Shown here: piece by piece, positions 35,079-44,535 of the stretch
Numbering within the stretch: position 1 is the first letter of the stretch
Layout of the letters: each line of letters opens with the position of its first letter
Origin: Pancytospora philotis
Lineage: Eukaryota; Microsporidia
Direction: 5' to 3'
Length of the DNA: 55,356 bases
NCBI GenBank assembly: GCA_023647555.1
Contig: JALRLY010000253.1
Coordinates: 1-55,356 of the forward strand
Notes under the pieces: generated by a model
Seen by the model: the letters and a program-made list of their open reading frames with translations, nothing else
Databases searched by the model: none
What the model was told of the DNA's origin: nothing
Translations under genes and position numbers: made by a program

Positions 35079-38000
35079 ATGCCTAGCACAAGCTACGAGA
35101 ATGAGATGCTGAAGCGCCTGGAGGCGTTCAAGGGCGCCGAGGAGTGGTCCGACTTCATTGCGATGCTGAGCGCGGTGAACGCGGTGATCGAGAAGTACAA
35201 CGAGCCCCGGGTGCCGCACACGGCGACGCTTGTGAAGCGCCTCAACCAGTGCCTCAGTCCGCTCCTGCCCGCCGGTGTGCATATGAAGACGCTCGAGACC
35301 TACGCGCTGCTCTTCACCAAGCTGCCGCGCGAGTCGCTCCTGGCGTCCTTCCCGGTCATCACGCAGGGCCTCTTCAGCTTCAGCATGCACTGCCGGATCA
35401 TCGTGACGGCCGAGTACCTCGACCTGCTTGACAAGTACATCGTGCCGCTTGCGCCGGAGATTCCGGCTGATAATCTGCTGGTTGGTATTCTGCCCTCGCT
35501 CGAGACCGAGTCCTCCGAGTTCTACGACCGCGCGCTGCTTATGATGATGGATCTGCGCAAGCGCTACAGCAGCGAGGAGCTGTACGCTGGTATCTGGCGT
35601 GTGTTCACCGAGTACCCCACGCTGCGGATCAGCATTTCGAATTTCTTCGTGAAGGGCAAGGCGGTGTGCTACCCGGATCACCGCGCGGTGGTCAAGGCCG
35701 TTTGCAGCGGTATAGAGAGCGATAGCATGTACGTGGTGCGCACCATGCTGGATCTGGTCCCGGTCGGCTATCCGCTCGCGCCTGCGTCCAGAGACGATCA
35801 GTCGGAGGAGACCCCATCGCCCGATGCGATGGCTGAGCTGCGGACGTACAATGCGCTCCTTATTAGGAACGTACTGCGGATTTTCCTTAAGAAGGAGGCC
35901 AGCATCAACAAGCGAACGTTCAAATGGCTCGGAATCAACGGGCCTGGTGGTGTTTCCAATGTGGAGAGGGGCCTTTCTACGTACATCGGTACGAGCGAGG
36001 AGGATCTGTCGATGCTTTTCAAGATTCTCTTTTCACTGGCGGATTTCAAGGATGTGCTTCCGCTGGTCCTCGAGAACATCGTGCTTGGGATGCTCATCAG
36101 CATCCAGGCCATCTGTGCGGAGCCCAAAAAGTTTACCAAATCGTTTGGTGCGCTTGGTCTCGACTATCTGTACCGCGTTTTCTTTCTGCGACTGGCGGAG
36201 AGTCTGGGTGAGAAGGACGCCGGTGTACCGGCAGAAGAGGAGAGTCTGTCGGTGGAGTCTCCTGAGGGGGAGTCTTCCCAGTCTGACAGCAGCGATGATG
36301 CAGAATCAGTGCACAGTGCTTCTATAGTGGAGGACGATGGCACGCATCCGGTAACACATGACTGCGGTGCGGTGCTCGATGCGATAGTGTTTGGTATCAG
36401 CAAGCTAGAGCTGGTGGATGAGCACGCGGCCAGGATCCATATTCCGCTGCTAGCTGTATTAGTGGTGCAGCACCGAGAGCGGTTCAGTGAGGAGCAGTTC
36501 GTGCGCTTCATGGATCTTTTCTTATCCTATGCTGTGCATCAGAATGGAGAAGAGGATAAGCCTGTTTTGGCTGCTGAGATCCAAGAGGCCTACAAGCGAG
36601 AAAAGCTCGAGGCATTTTCTAAGCTGGATTTGGTACGGGCTGTTGCCACTGCGCTGAGCAAGAGCAGCTCGCCCGAGCAGCGCGGTGCCAGTATGACTTT
36701 TAGACCGGGCAGGATGATGCTCAGAGAGGGTGTCATTGTGTATGAGGACGGAGATGACTATGAGGCAATGGGTGGTTCTCCACCAGTAGGAAATGATGCT
36801 TCTACTAATAATACTCCATTGCTATCTATCAATGATGGCCCATTGCCATCTGATCATGATGCACCAATGCTATCAGACAATGATCCGTCAGCAGAGATTG
36901 AGGAAGAAGCGCTGGAGGAAAGTAACAATTCTGATGAGGATAGCTCCTACGATACCACTACTCTCATACTCTTCCAAAGATTCATCCAGGCCTTTTCGAT
37001 CAAAATATTCGCAGTTGATACGCTCCGGCAGATCGCCGCTGTTCTGGTGAGGAACTACAAATTCAAGTGCCTCATCGAAATTCTCGGCAACCACATGGCG
37101 GAGGAGGAGCTCTACCAGTCGGCCTGGTCCGATTTTATGCGCACCGGGATTCCCACGTACCTTTTCTTCTACGACTTCTCGCGCCAGATTGTGCGGGACC
37201 TTCCACACATCGACCGGTCCGCCGTTGTGGCCTTCCTCGGTGCTGCGATTCCTGAGCACAAGTATTTCCCGGTGCTCTTTGCGTTCAGCAACCTTGTGGA
37301 GCGTTCCGACGAGCAGCTGACCGATCTGATGGTCGGCATTGAAAATCCCGTGCCATTTATCAGATTTATGTTCGAGACGTACTGCACCTGCGGCGTGTAC
37401 TCCAACAGCTTCAGATACATCGAGCATCCGAACTACAACAAGATTAGCAGCATTCTCTCTCTTTTTGCGCGTGCGCTGGACAACCATTCTGTTGTGGACT
37501 GCATGGCCAACAACGTGCCCATCCACATCGAGGGCTTCGAGGGTAGTACTATCAAGGAGTGTGTCTGTGCGCTGCTTACCAGTCTTATCATCACTGAGGA
37601 TGAGTCGGATCGTCCCTTTCCTTCTGCCTCAATGTCCAATGCCTCAATGTCCAATAGTTCTTATCTCAGCGAGCACAGCTACAATGATAACGATCCGGTG
37701 TCGCGGCTGAGCAGACTCGCGAGCAATGCAAGTGAAATGCTCTCACAGAGCCGGTACAGCCTTTCCATTCCTTCGCCATCCATGCGCTCATCGGAAAACA
37801 TCTCCTTCAATGACAATACCTTTTCCATGCTCTCATCGCGGCAGTCCGACAGCTCCTTCGCGCCTTCCATCCAGTACGGCGGTCCGTCGCGCACGAGCCA
37901 GGCCTCTGTGCACCGCAAGGTCTTTAAGATTCTGTACAGACTGCACACAAAGGGCATCCAGGTGTTCCTGCCGCACCAGGACAGGGTGAAGGAGTTCATA

Positions 38001-39824
38001 CGCCGTAGCAGCAGCTTTTACATTCTGAAAAAATCGCTATTCCTGGTGCTCGATGATGTTGATTTTATCCTGGAGGTGTACCTCAAGAACTACAGAGAGA
38101 TTTTCTGGGTGATATCGCGGCTGGAGATAAAGGTGAAGTTCTTCAACACGCTGCTGCGCCGCGATGCGCTGCTCACCGTAGACATGCTGCTTGCAATGTT
38201 CAACCATCTTAAAAATACACCGGGGTACGATTGGAACGGCTACTACGAGACTGCGATGGCTGTGATCGGAAGGACAGAGGGGAGGACGCATACAGACATT
38301 TCTGCCGGCTCGGAAGCCTCAGACAGCGAAGACGAGCCGCGCCAGCAGAGCGCTTCCTTCTACTCGGCCGAGTGCCTTCTTGAGCTGATGTACCGCAACA
38401 ATACGAAGCTTTTTGTCAGCAGCTTTGCAGGCGCCAGCAACCACGAGCGCATCTTTGCGCTGCATCCGCTCAAGAAGGAGCTTTTCAGCAAGCTCGTAAG
38501 GCTGAAGGATAAGATCCAGATTGCCAGCGGGCTTGTGCAGCTGGTGCAAGCGCAGGACAAGGCCATCGTGCTCCTGGACAACATGGACATCTTCAAGGGC
38601 CGCAGCTACTCGGGCATCGAGTACCACAAGACCATGCTCGCCCTGAACCTCATCGATGCGGCAAGGATCTACAGCGAGAGCGCGCCGGAGGCAGAGCCGG
38701 GGCGGCCGGTCCGCCGCGGCAGGGCGCACGGCCCACCGTCCATCAGACCGGAGACGTACCGCGAGATTTTGGAGAACATCCTCAACACGCTCGAGACAAG
38801 GATCTCTTCTGGCGTAAAGCTCGACTTTAACTTTGAGCACGACATTGAAATCCTCGAGCGCCTCTACGTGCTCATTCCCCCCGAGACCGCCCTGGTGCTG
38901 CGCTGCAAAAACTGCCTCTTTGCGCTGCTCTCCTCCAAATCCTTTGCCAGGCAGGCGTACGCGATCGTGGATCCGTTCGTGCGCAGCAACATTGCATCCA
39001 GGCCGCTCGTGGACTCCTACATCCAGTACTTCCACGACAACTTCTTCGAGTTCGCCGTGCAGGGCAAAGCCAGGCTGCTCGGTGAGATTGTGAGCTCGCC
39101 GGCCTTCGACCACGAGCCGATGGTCGGCAGGCTGTGCGACGGGCTCGATGCATCGTATTACTTCAGCGCCACCAGCAGCATCGTTGCAAAGACGAACTCG
39201 CTGGAGCGCCTCGGCTTCCTCGTCATGTCCACGCCGCGCGAGTTCCTGGACAACTACTGCGCGCGGCTCGTGGCGGCCATCAACACGCTGCTGGGCGAAG
39301 CGACACCCATCAGGGCGGCGGCGTACCGGCTGTGCTCCGCGCTCATCCTCAAAACGGACCACCACAGCATCGCGCATCTCTATCCAATCATTCTCGAGGA
39401 TTTCTTGCGGGCCGTGGATGCGCGGAAGGCGCCGAACGAGCGTGTCGCGGCCGAGATGGTCCGCTGCGTAGATCTCTGCATCTGGATGGACTCCGAGGTG
39501 TTCGACTTCGCGACGCTGCTCCTCGTCGGGAAGGGCGTTCTCCCCGGCTGTCTGGGCGCGGCTTCTGATATGTGCTGGGGCAGCGAGGACGACCACGGGA
39601 GCGGCGAGTGGGCAGACATGGAGACGGCCGAGCGCTGCGAGCGCTACAGATCCATGATCGAGTCTTCTGGCGGGTACCGCAACCTCCTCGACCTTGCGCC
39701 CGACATGCTGTGCGCATACTTCAGCAACGTGCGGGACTACTACGGGTTCATCCGCTCGAGCTTCTACAAGCGGGACACCGAGGCGGTGGAGCGCAATCTC
39801 ATCGCGCTTTTCGAGACTAAATAA
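35079..39824 (+). CDS. Dop1/Dopey-family protein
   Basis: Dop1 works with Mon2 and the Neo1 flippase in endosome-Golgi traffic. The 1581-aa product is close to yeast Dop1 (1698 aa). Its N-terminus has the Dopey signature: ALMMMDLRKRY-type repeats after EWSDFIAMLSAVNAVIEKYN, VKRLNQCLSPLLPAGVHMKT, LETYALLF, and PSLETESSEFYDRALLMMMD. The rest is long helical repeats, with two low-complexity, acidic or Ser-rich insertions (about residues 570-620 and 845-945). The C-terminal domain is intact to ...NLIALFETK. The stop TAA lies inside AATAAA. It is the largest gene in the window and lacks an AAAATTTT box. Confidence 0.93.
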   Translation: MPSTSYENEMLKRLEAFKGAEEWSDFIAMLSAVNAVIEKYNEPRVPHTATLVKRLNQCLSPLLPAGVHMKTLETYALLFTKLPRESLLASFPVITQGLFSFSMHCRIIVTAEYLDLLDKYIVPLAPEIPADNLLVGILPSLETESSEFYDRALLMMMDLRKRYSSEELYAGIWRVFTEYPTLRISISNFFVKGKAVCYPDHRAVVKAVCSGIESDSMYVVRTMLDLVPVGYPLAPASRDDQSEETPSPDAMAELRTYNALLIRNVLRIFLKKEASINKRTFKWLGINGPGGVSNVERGLSTYIGTSEEDLSMLFKILFSLADFKDVLPLVLENIVLGMLISIQAICAEPKKFTKSFGALGLDYLYRVFFLRLAESLGEKDAGVPAEEESLSVESPEGESSQSDSSDDAESVHSASIVEDDGTHPVTHDCGAVLDAIVFGISKLELVDEHAARIHIPLLAVLVVQHRERFSEEQFVRFMDLFLSYAVHQNGEEDKPVLAAEIQEAYKREKLEAFSKLDLVRAVATALSKSSSPEQRGASMTFRPGRMMLREGVIVYEDGDDYEAMGGSPPVGNDASTNNTPLLSINDGPLPSDHDAPMLSDNDPSAEIEEEALEESNNSDEDSSYDTTTLILFQRFIQAFSIKIFAVDTLRQIAAVLVRNYKFKCLIEILGNHMAEEELYQSAWSDFMRTGIPTYLFFYDFSRQIVRDLPHIDRSAVVAFLGAAIPEHKYFPVLFAFSNLVERSDEQLTDLMVGIENPVPFIRFMFETYCTCGVYSNSFRYIEHPNYNKISSILSLFARALDNHSVVDCMANNVPIHIEGFEGSTIKECVCALLTSLIITEDESDRPFPSASMSNASMSNSSYLSEHSYNDNDPVSRLSRLASNASEMLSQSRYSLSIPSPSMRSSENISFNDNTFSMLSSRQSDSSFAPSIQYGGPSRTSQASVHRKVFKILYRLHTKGIQVFLPHQDRVKEFIRRSSSFYILKKSLFLVLDDVDFILEVYLKNYREIFWVISRLEIKVKFFNTLLRRDALLTVDMLLAMFNHLKNTPGYDWNGYYETAMAVIGRTEGRTHTDISAGSEASDSEDEPRQQSASFYSAECLLELMYRNNTKLFVSSFAGASNHERIFALHPLKKELFSKLVRLKDKIQIASGLVQLVQAQDKAIVLLDNMDIFKGRSYSGIEYHKTMLALNLIDAARIYSESAPEAEPGRPVRRGRAHGPPSIRPETYREILENILNTLETRISSGVKLDFNFEHDIEILERLYVLIPPETALVLRCKNCLFALLSSKSFARQAYAIVDPFVRSNIASRPLVDSYIQYFHDNFFEFAVQGKARLLGEIVSSPAFDHEPMVGRLCDGLDASYYFSATSSIVAKTNSLERLGFLVMSTPREFLDNYCARLVAAINTLLGEATPIRAAAYRLCSALILKTDHHSIAHLYPIILEDFLRAVDARKAPNERVAAEMVRCVDLCIWMDSEVFDFATLLLVGKGVLPGCLGAASDMCWGSEDDHGSGEWADMETAERCERYRSMIESSGGYRNLLDLAPDMLCAYFSNVRDYYGFIRSSFYKRDTEAVERNLIALFETK

Positions 39825-39825
39825 A
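39820..39825 (+). terminator. AATAAA containing the Dop1 stop codon
   Basis: The TAA stop (39822-39824) is nested within AATAAA, so translation stop and poly(A) signal share bases. Confidence 0.5.
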
Positions 39826-40111
39826 TGCATAAAGCGACTTACCTTTTTATTTTAGCTGTGCTTTTTGCTGGTTGCTTAAAGGATTTTGGCTTTGTGGCGC
39901 ATCCCTTTAGCTGCACACGCGCAGACCAAAGGCATCAGGGGGAAGCGTAAGACAGCCGATGGGCGCTGCTGGCATGGTCGCAGGACCATAATAATAATAG
40001 ACGGCAAGCAGCTACGCGTATCTCAGTTAGTATGACAACAGCAATGCTATTTACAATCAAATACATCCAAACATACAACAAGCGCCCGAATAAGCTGCTA
40101 TGAATAGTTTA

Positions 40112-40378
40112 TTACTTTCTTAACTCAGCAAGAATCGGGTTACCGCGGTGGCCAGCTCTGGCGCGCTTGAGCTCCCTCTTCATGTGGCGCATGGCGCCGC
40201 AGCCCATGGTGCCGCGGCCGTGGGCCTTGATGGAGGCGGGCGTGCGGCGCTTGGCCTCGGGGAAGGCGCAGGAGGCGCAGGCGCGCCTCTGCTTGTGGAA
40301 GGCCATGTTCCCGCATCTCGGGCAGAGCAGGTGGTTGCGTTTGTTCTTCTTACCAAAGCTCGGTGTTCCCTTGGACAT
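40112..40378 (-). CDS. 60S ribosomal protein eL37
   Basis: eL37 is a zinc-binding rRNA-contact protein. The 88-aa product has [20 protein letters not shown] and [20 protein letters not shown], with the CxxC...CxxC zinc finger, then the conserved [15 protein letters not shown] region and a basic tail. Typical length. Two AAATTT boxes lie upstream, and the TAA stop overlaps AATAAA. Confidence 0.96.
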   Translation of the reverse strand: MSKGTPSFGKKNKRNHLLCPRCGNMAFHKQRRACASCAFPEAKRRTPASIKAHGRGTMGCGAMRHMKRELKRARAGHRGNPILAELRK

Positions 40379-40424
40379 TCTATAGACCCTTCAGCCGCAA
40401 ATTTTTTTTCTTTGCAAAATTTTC
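40379..40424 (-). promoter_or_regulatory. doubled AAAATTTT/AAATTT boxes before eL37
   Basis: Minus-strand AAAATTTT at 40423-40416 and AAAAAAAATTT at 40409-40399, about 10 bp apart, followed by GAAGGGTCTATAGA and the ATG at 40378. The box pair matches the other two ribosomal protein genes. Confidence 0.6.
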
Positions 40425-41004
40425 CGCCGGTTGGTCAGCTGCCGCTCGGGGTCGGTGCTCCTGGGTGGGTGTGTTCGTCTATGCAGCTTAGTATTTGCGC
40501 TGCCGTGATGGATATTGCTACTTAATGTATTATATGCGCGAATTTAAAAATAATTCCTTGTATGCCAAAAAACAGTTCCGTAAACTAGTAGTCCCGCGGT
40601 AAATAGCCAAACGCGCAAAAATCTCTTCGACCGAGAATCGAACTCGGATCTTCAGCGTGACAGACTAATATGCTGACCGTTACACCATCGAAGATTACGC
40701 ATAATTAATGTGCAATATATCTGAGTGATTATTGTAATATGCTTTGTTTGTGTTGGCACGGCCAGAATAGACATCATGGTTATGCTGTAAAGTACCAACT
40801 CCACGAGTAGATATTAATGTCTCAGTAGCTAGGCGTATAAATGCAGTACTAGTGCCATGCATTGCAGGAAGGCGTTTTCATAAATGTACACTATCCGGGC
40901 AGCATCTTGCACTATTTTTGAGGAATCGCACCGCATCACTTAATCCTTTCTTTGTTGTACGACTGCGCAGCTCATGATAAACGCCATTTTTTCAGCCCAC
41001 ACAA
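40425..41004. other. intergenic region containing tRNA-Asp
   Basis: Holds tRNA-Asp at 40624-40694. The remainder is AT-rich with no supported gene. CCATTTTTTCAGCCCACACAA just before 41005 is the promoter of the next gene. Confidence 0.35.
40624..40694 (-). tRNA. tRNA-Asp (GUC anticodon)
   Basis: Read on the minus strand: acceptor TCTTCGA/TCGAAGA, anticodon arm TTAGT-CTGTCAC-GCTGA giving anticodon GTC (codons GAC/GAT), with two G-T pairs in the stem, and T arm CCGAG-TTCGATT-CTCGG. 71 nt, no intron. Confidence 0.92.
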
Positions 41005-41808
41005 ATGCTGGGGGCCGTGCTTTCCTATGCGCTCCTTGCGTTGGTGAGCACGCGGACCGCGATAGACGTCTACGAGCTTAACTTCGCGCCCAAGGGCAGC
41101 AAGATGGAGATGCTTGGCATCGTGCCTGCCAAGCCGTCGACCACGGTCCGCTACGCAACAAAGGGCGAGACGCACGCCTGGGTGCACCGGCTGGTCCAGC
41201 TCAAGCAGTACGAGTTTGCGATAAACAAAGTGGTGTACACGCTCTATCCGTTCGAGAAGATCATGCAGGGGTCGAAGTGCCTGGGCACCATCACCGGCGC
41301 CTCCGCCATGGCCGATAATCTGACGCTGTACTTCAGTGGCGGCGACGCGCTCTCCAGCGATGACAAGTACTCGGTGCTCGTCGAGGTGGCGCCGAGCGCA
41401 GCGCCGTATGCGCGCCGCACGCTCTACGACGACGACGATGTCCGCTTCAGATTTGCCCTTGGAATCCCGCAGCTGATGGAGGATGTGGAGGAGCGCACCT
41501 TCCAGGTGTACCTCCCCGCGCAGGACGCGCAGGCGCCCACGGACGCCGCCAGGATCCCCGAGATTCCCAACGTGGCCGAGGCGAATGCCCACATCATTTT
41601 CGACTTCACCAAAATGCCGATCCCGCAGGAGCAGCTCGGCCTGGCCTATGAGGTGCGGCAGGTGAGCGCGGAGTCGGAAGAGCCGGAACAGCACTACCAG
41701 GAGGCGCATGGGGAGGATGCTGTCGACATGCCTAAAGACAACGATGGAGAGGCGCGCGAAGATACCACCAGCGAAAGCAGCGACGGCGCGCATACCAGTG
41801 CACTTTAG
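41005..41808 (+). CDS. secreted or lumenal orphan protein with acidic tail (267 aa)
   Basis: Family not recognised. MLGAVLSYALLALVSTRTAI is a signal peptide with likely cleavage near residue 18. The mature part looks beta-rich (DVYELNFAP, TTVRYATKG, YTLYPFEKI, NLTLYFSGG), followed by a strongly acidic, disordered tail from about residue 220 (SEEPEQHYQEAHGEDAVDMP). Only one cysteine (CLGTITG). The ATG is 8 bp behind ATTTTTTCAGCCC. The tail may bind cations or retain the protein in the ER. Confidence 0.75.
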   Translation: MLGAVLSYALLALVSTRTAIDVYELNFAPKGSKMEMLGIVPAKPSTTVRYATKGETHAWVHRLVQLKQYEFAINKVVYTLYPFEKIMQGSKCLGTITGASAMADNLTLYFSGGDALSSDDKYSVLVEVAPSAAPYARRTLYDDDDVRFRFALGIPQLMEDVEERTFQVYLPAQDAQAPTDAARIPEIPNVAEANAHIIFDFTKMPIPQEQLGLAYEVRQVSAESEEPEQHYQEAHGEDAVDMPKDNDGEAREDTTSESSDGAHTSAL

Positions 41809-42119
41809 GGCGGGACAAAAGAGACCATTAAAGTAGCAGTTTTTTCTAGACTATTTTCAGTTCGGCGGCGCTCTGTATCATCATTCAAGTGCATGCTGCT
41901 GAAAAGACGCATTCAACAAGGTGTACTAAATTCGCGTACCGAACACTGAAGCTTTAGTATTGTGCGTGACAAATTGGGATTTGACTGATATGGAAACCTG
42001 TGCTATTTCTCCATGCTTAAACTGTGGGTGTGCGCTGGGGCGCGACTAGAGCGCCTCTGCTCGCTTCATTCCTGTACGCTGGACATTTTTGTTGCAAAAC
42101 TCCGCTGCTTTGCCAACCC
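41809..42119. other. intergenic region
   Basis: About 310 bp. An in-frame upstream ATG at 42024 and the ACATTTTTGTTGC...CCAACCC promoter of the next gene lie in it. No other gene or repeat seen. Confidence 0.3.
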
Positions 42120-42758
42120 ATGGACACCCCCAAGAAGATCGTTGGCTACATCAGGGAGTCGCTATCCAATCTGAGCAGCATACTGGCGCCCGGATCCCCG
42201 GACATAGAGGCGCGCGCGGTGGAGTGCCCTGGGGCGCTCTGCGACCCCAACGACACGGTTGTGCTAAAGCGCGTGGAGTACGAGTCGATGCAGGACGAGC
42301 TGCAGGAGCAGTCGCAGACGATCAAGCGGCTGAAGGGCCGGGAGGAGGCGAGCCTGTCGCAGATACAGGAGTACGAGGCCATGTTCACGGAGGTCCTGAA
42401 GAAGGAGATAGGGCGCAAGAGCGACGCCGGGGACTGCGATGCGTCCTTCGAGAAAGTAAAGTGCGAGGGCGAGATAGAGCGGCTCAGGGCGAGCGAGGAG
42501 CGGCTGAAGAGCCACATAAGGGCGCTGGAGAAGGACCTCGTGGACAGCGAGGCCAAGGCGGAGGCTACCAGCGAGGAGCTGTGCGATCGAATCAGCGCGC
42601 TCGAGTCGAGGGTCGGTGAGGCGCTTTCGAGACTCCAGTCCATGCACGCAGCGAGTGAGGGGCTCTGCGCCGAGAACCAGAGCCTAAAGGCAGAACTCAA
42701 GAAGAAGTGCGAGCAGCTGGCTGAGCTGCTTGGGTACTGCGAGCACCTTGCGCACTGA
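42120..42758 (+). CDS. coiled-coil protein, possibly TACC-like (212 aa)
   Basis: The protein is a nearly continuous coiled coil from about residue 45 to the C-terminus, with heptads such as YESMQDELQEQSQTIKRLKG and ERLRASEERLKSHIRALEKD. The block LSQIQEYEAMFTEVLKKEI recalls the TACC domain, which recruits XMAP215 proteins to spindle poles, but coiled coils align to many families. The short N-terminus has TPKKIVGYIRESLS. ATG 42120 is directly behind CCAACCC, about 35 bp below CATTTTTG; the longer in-frame ATG at 42024 lies upstream of this box. Confidence 0.55.
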   Translation: MDTPKKIVGYIRESLSNLSSILAPGSPDIEARAVECPGALCDPNDTVVLKRVEYESMQDELQEQSQTIKRLKGREEASLSQIQEYEAMFTEVLKKEIGRKSDAGDCDASFEKVKCEGEIERLRASEERLKSHIRALEKDLVDSEAKAEATSEELCDRISALESRVGEALSRLQSMHAASEGLCAENQSLKAELKKKCEQLAELLGYCEHLAH

Positions 42759-42935
42759 GGCACTGCTCGTCGGCTTGACGCTTTATGAACAACAAGCTCT
42801 GGCACTTTTCTTTTAATAAACAGCTGTTTAATTACTACTCCAAGAGTTTGACATTTACAATCATGATACATGCGCGGTATTGGCACGGTTGCAATGCACA
42901 GTGCCGGCGGTTATCGCCGGTTACACAAAAGTAGC

Positions 42936-42950
42936 AAAAAATTTACCCAT
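42936..42950 (+). promoter_or_regulatory. AAAAAATTTACCC box, family member 1
   Basis: AAAAAATTTACCC (42936-42948) ends two bases before ATG 42951. It picks the signal-peptide start over the in-frame ATG at 42870. Confidence 0.65.
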
Positions 42951-44258
42951 ATGAAAGCCGCCATACTTTTAACCTGTGGGTCTGCAGCGATGCAGCATGG
43001 GCTTTCTATGGGCAGCTTTGCAGTTGGGCTCTACCAGGAGTACGCACTCAAGCCCGAGCAGATTGCCTGCGCATATGACCAGCTGTTTGAACACTGTCTC
43101 ATTGTGAACGCTACGCGCGACGAATCAATGAAGCTATCGCACCGGGACTATGATGTTTATGATGGTGAAAGGTCTATGAGATATAAGAAGCCGTTCATCA
43201 AATTGTTAGTGCTCAGCGAGGAGAACCCCATTGCACTAATCGAGCAGTGCTTGGCTCTGCCGCATCCTCACAGAACACTGGAGGCGCTCCACGCCACTGT
43301 ATTTGACACTACTCTGGATAACGTTCAAGCACTGCTGAAACCAGCCAAATATAACGCTCCTCCCGGCAGCGATTTGCGTATTAGATTGTACGAGAACTGC
43401 GAAGGCAGTAGCCTCAACGGAATAAAAAAATACCTCTGCGCGAAGATAGAGGAGGAAACGAAAGAGCCCTGGTGCGTTTATGTGCAGAGTAAGGATATGC
43501 GCGGCGTGAAGAACAGGCTCGAGCCTATTGATGCCTTCCTCTATCTGCTTCGGCGAGCGGCCTCGCATGGAGTTGATTTTGATGCAGAGCTGCGCGGGAT
43601 CCTCGAGAGCACGCTTGTAAACGCCAAGGAAGCTGCTCTGACTGGCACTTTTCTCAGGGATTTTATGAAGAAAATAGTGGCGATGAAGGGCAGTCGTGAG
43701 CAGCATACAGAGTATTGCATGCATATGCTGTTCGACACGCTGGCCGCCGTGAAAAACGAGGTTGCACTGTGGATTGCGCGTTGGGACGCCTTCTCGATAA
43801 AAGCTCAGTACAGCGTTATGGAATACGTAAGGAACGCACATGAAGCAGATATCAGCGCGTATTTCGCGATCAATTGTGTATACCCGTTATCTTACTCTAA
43901 CAATTGCCCGCTAAGGGTAGCAGATGACAAATATAATGCGCTTTACAACTTCTTTTTCAATGCGAGCCAAATGGAAAAGGGTTTTCCGCGCATGAAGGAG
44001 CTGCTGCAGGACGATGCTTTGCTGGCTAGGCTGCCCTTTACCTTTTGCTACCGCATACTTGACGATCTCTGCACGAATCTGGCTGGGTATGCCCCGCTGC
44101 ATATGTCGATGATTTTGTCACTGCTGGCTCGGCTTCCACAAAATACGTTCGATATCGTGGAAAGGCATGCTATAGATAACAGGAATATTAACCTCGTCGG
44201 GCTGCTGCCTCATAGACAGCTCATGGCCATTATACTACAGCAGAACCCGCTGGTCTAA
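42951..44258 (+). CDS. tandem secreted family, member 1 (435 aa)
   Basis: First of five same-strand paralogues; family not recognised. It starts with a plausible signal peptide (MKAAILLTCGSAAMQHGLSM). Shared blocks in order: ACAYDQLFEHCLIVNA-RDES, KKPFIKLLVLSEENP, HRTLEALHATVFD (P-x-RT-x-EALH motif), LKPAKYNAPPGS, RLEPIDAFLYLLRRAASHGV, AELRGILEST, FLRDFMKKIVAM, LFDTLAAVKNEVALWIARWD, YSVMEYVRNAHEADISAYFA, FPRMKELLQDDALLARLPFT and a C-terminus ending QQNPLV. The fold should be all-alpha. Codon use is more A/T than housekeeping neighbours. Likely secreted; function unknown. Confidence 0.85.
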   Translation: MKAAILLTCGSAAMQHGLSMGSFAVGLYQEYALKPEQIACAYDQLFEHCLIVNATRDESMKLSHRDYDVYDGERSMRYKKPFIKLLVLSEENPIALIEQCLALPHPHRTLEALHATVFDTTLDNVQALLKPAKYNAPPGSDLRIRLYENCEGSSLNGIKKYLCAKIEEETKEPWCVYVQSKDMRGVKNRLEPIDAFLYLLRRAASHGVDFDAELRGILESTLVNAKEAALTGTFLRDFMKKIVAMKGSREQHTEYCMHMLFDTLAAVKNEVALWIARWDAFSIKAQYSVMEYVRNAHEADISAYFAINCVYPLSYSNNCPLRVADDKYNALYNFFFNASQMEKGFPRMKELLQDDALLARLPFTFCYRILDDLCTNLAGYAPLHMSMILSLLARLPQNTFDIVERHAIDNRNINLVGLLPHRQLMAIILQQNPLV

Positions 44259-44521
44259 TCGCAGCCAAGACGTGCTAATACATAAATTAAAGTGATAAAG
44301 ACGCTGTCTGTGCTTCACTACTGTATTTCAACTGGCTGTCTCTGTTTGTTTTGCGTTGAATAAAGTGCTCGAAAATCTACTCTTGTTACTTCACCATGCG
44401 CTGTGAAGCATTATTAGCCAGCCTTACGAGACAGACTCGTTTCTGCGCTACTTAATTGCATGCAGACCTCACATAGCCCGTTCCCAGTCCCCCGGTTACT
44501 GGCAGATCCAAAGAAGAGGCG
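44259..44521. other. spacer between family members 1 and 2
   Basis: About 260 bp with AATAAA-like signals at 44285 and 44358. No gene. Confidence 0.3.
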
Positions 44522-44535
44522 AAAATTTTACCCAT
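44522..44535 (+). promoter_or_regulatory. AAAATTTTACCC box, family member 2
   Basis: AAAATTTTACCC (44522-44533) followed by AT and the ATG at 44536. Confidence 0.65.

Noticed and set aside
38319..39830. 503-codon frame opposite the Dop1 C-terminus
   Set aside because: Shadow; Dop1 continues through this region on the plus strand in one frame.
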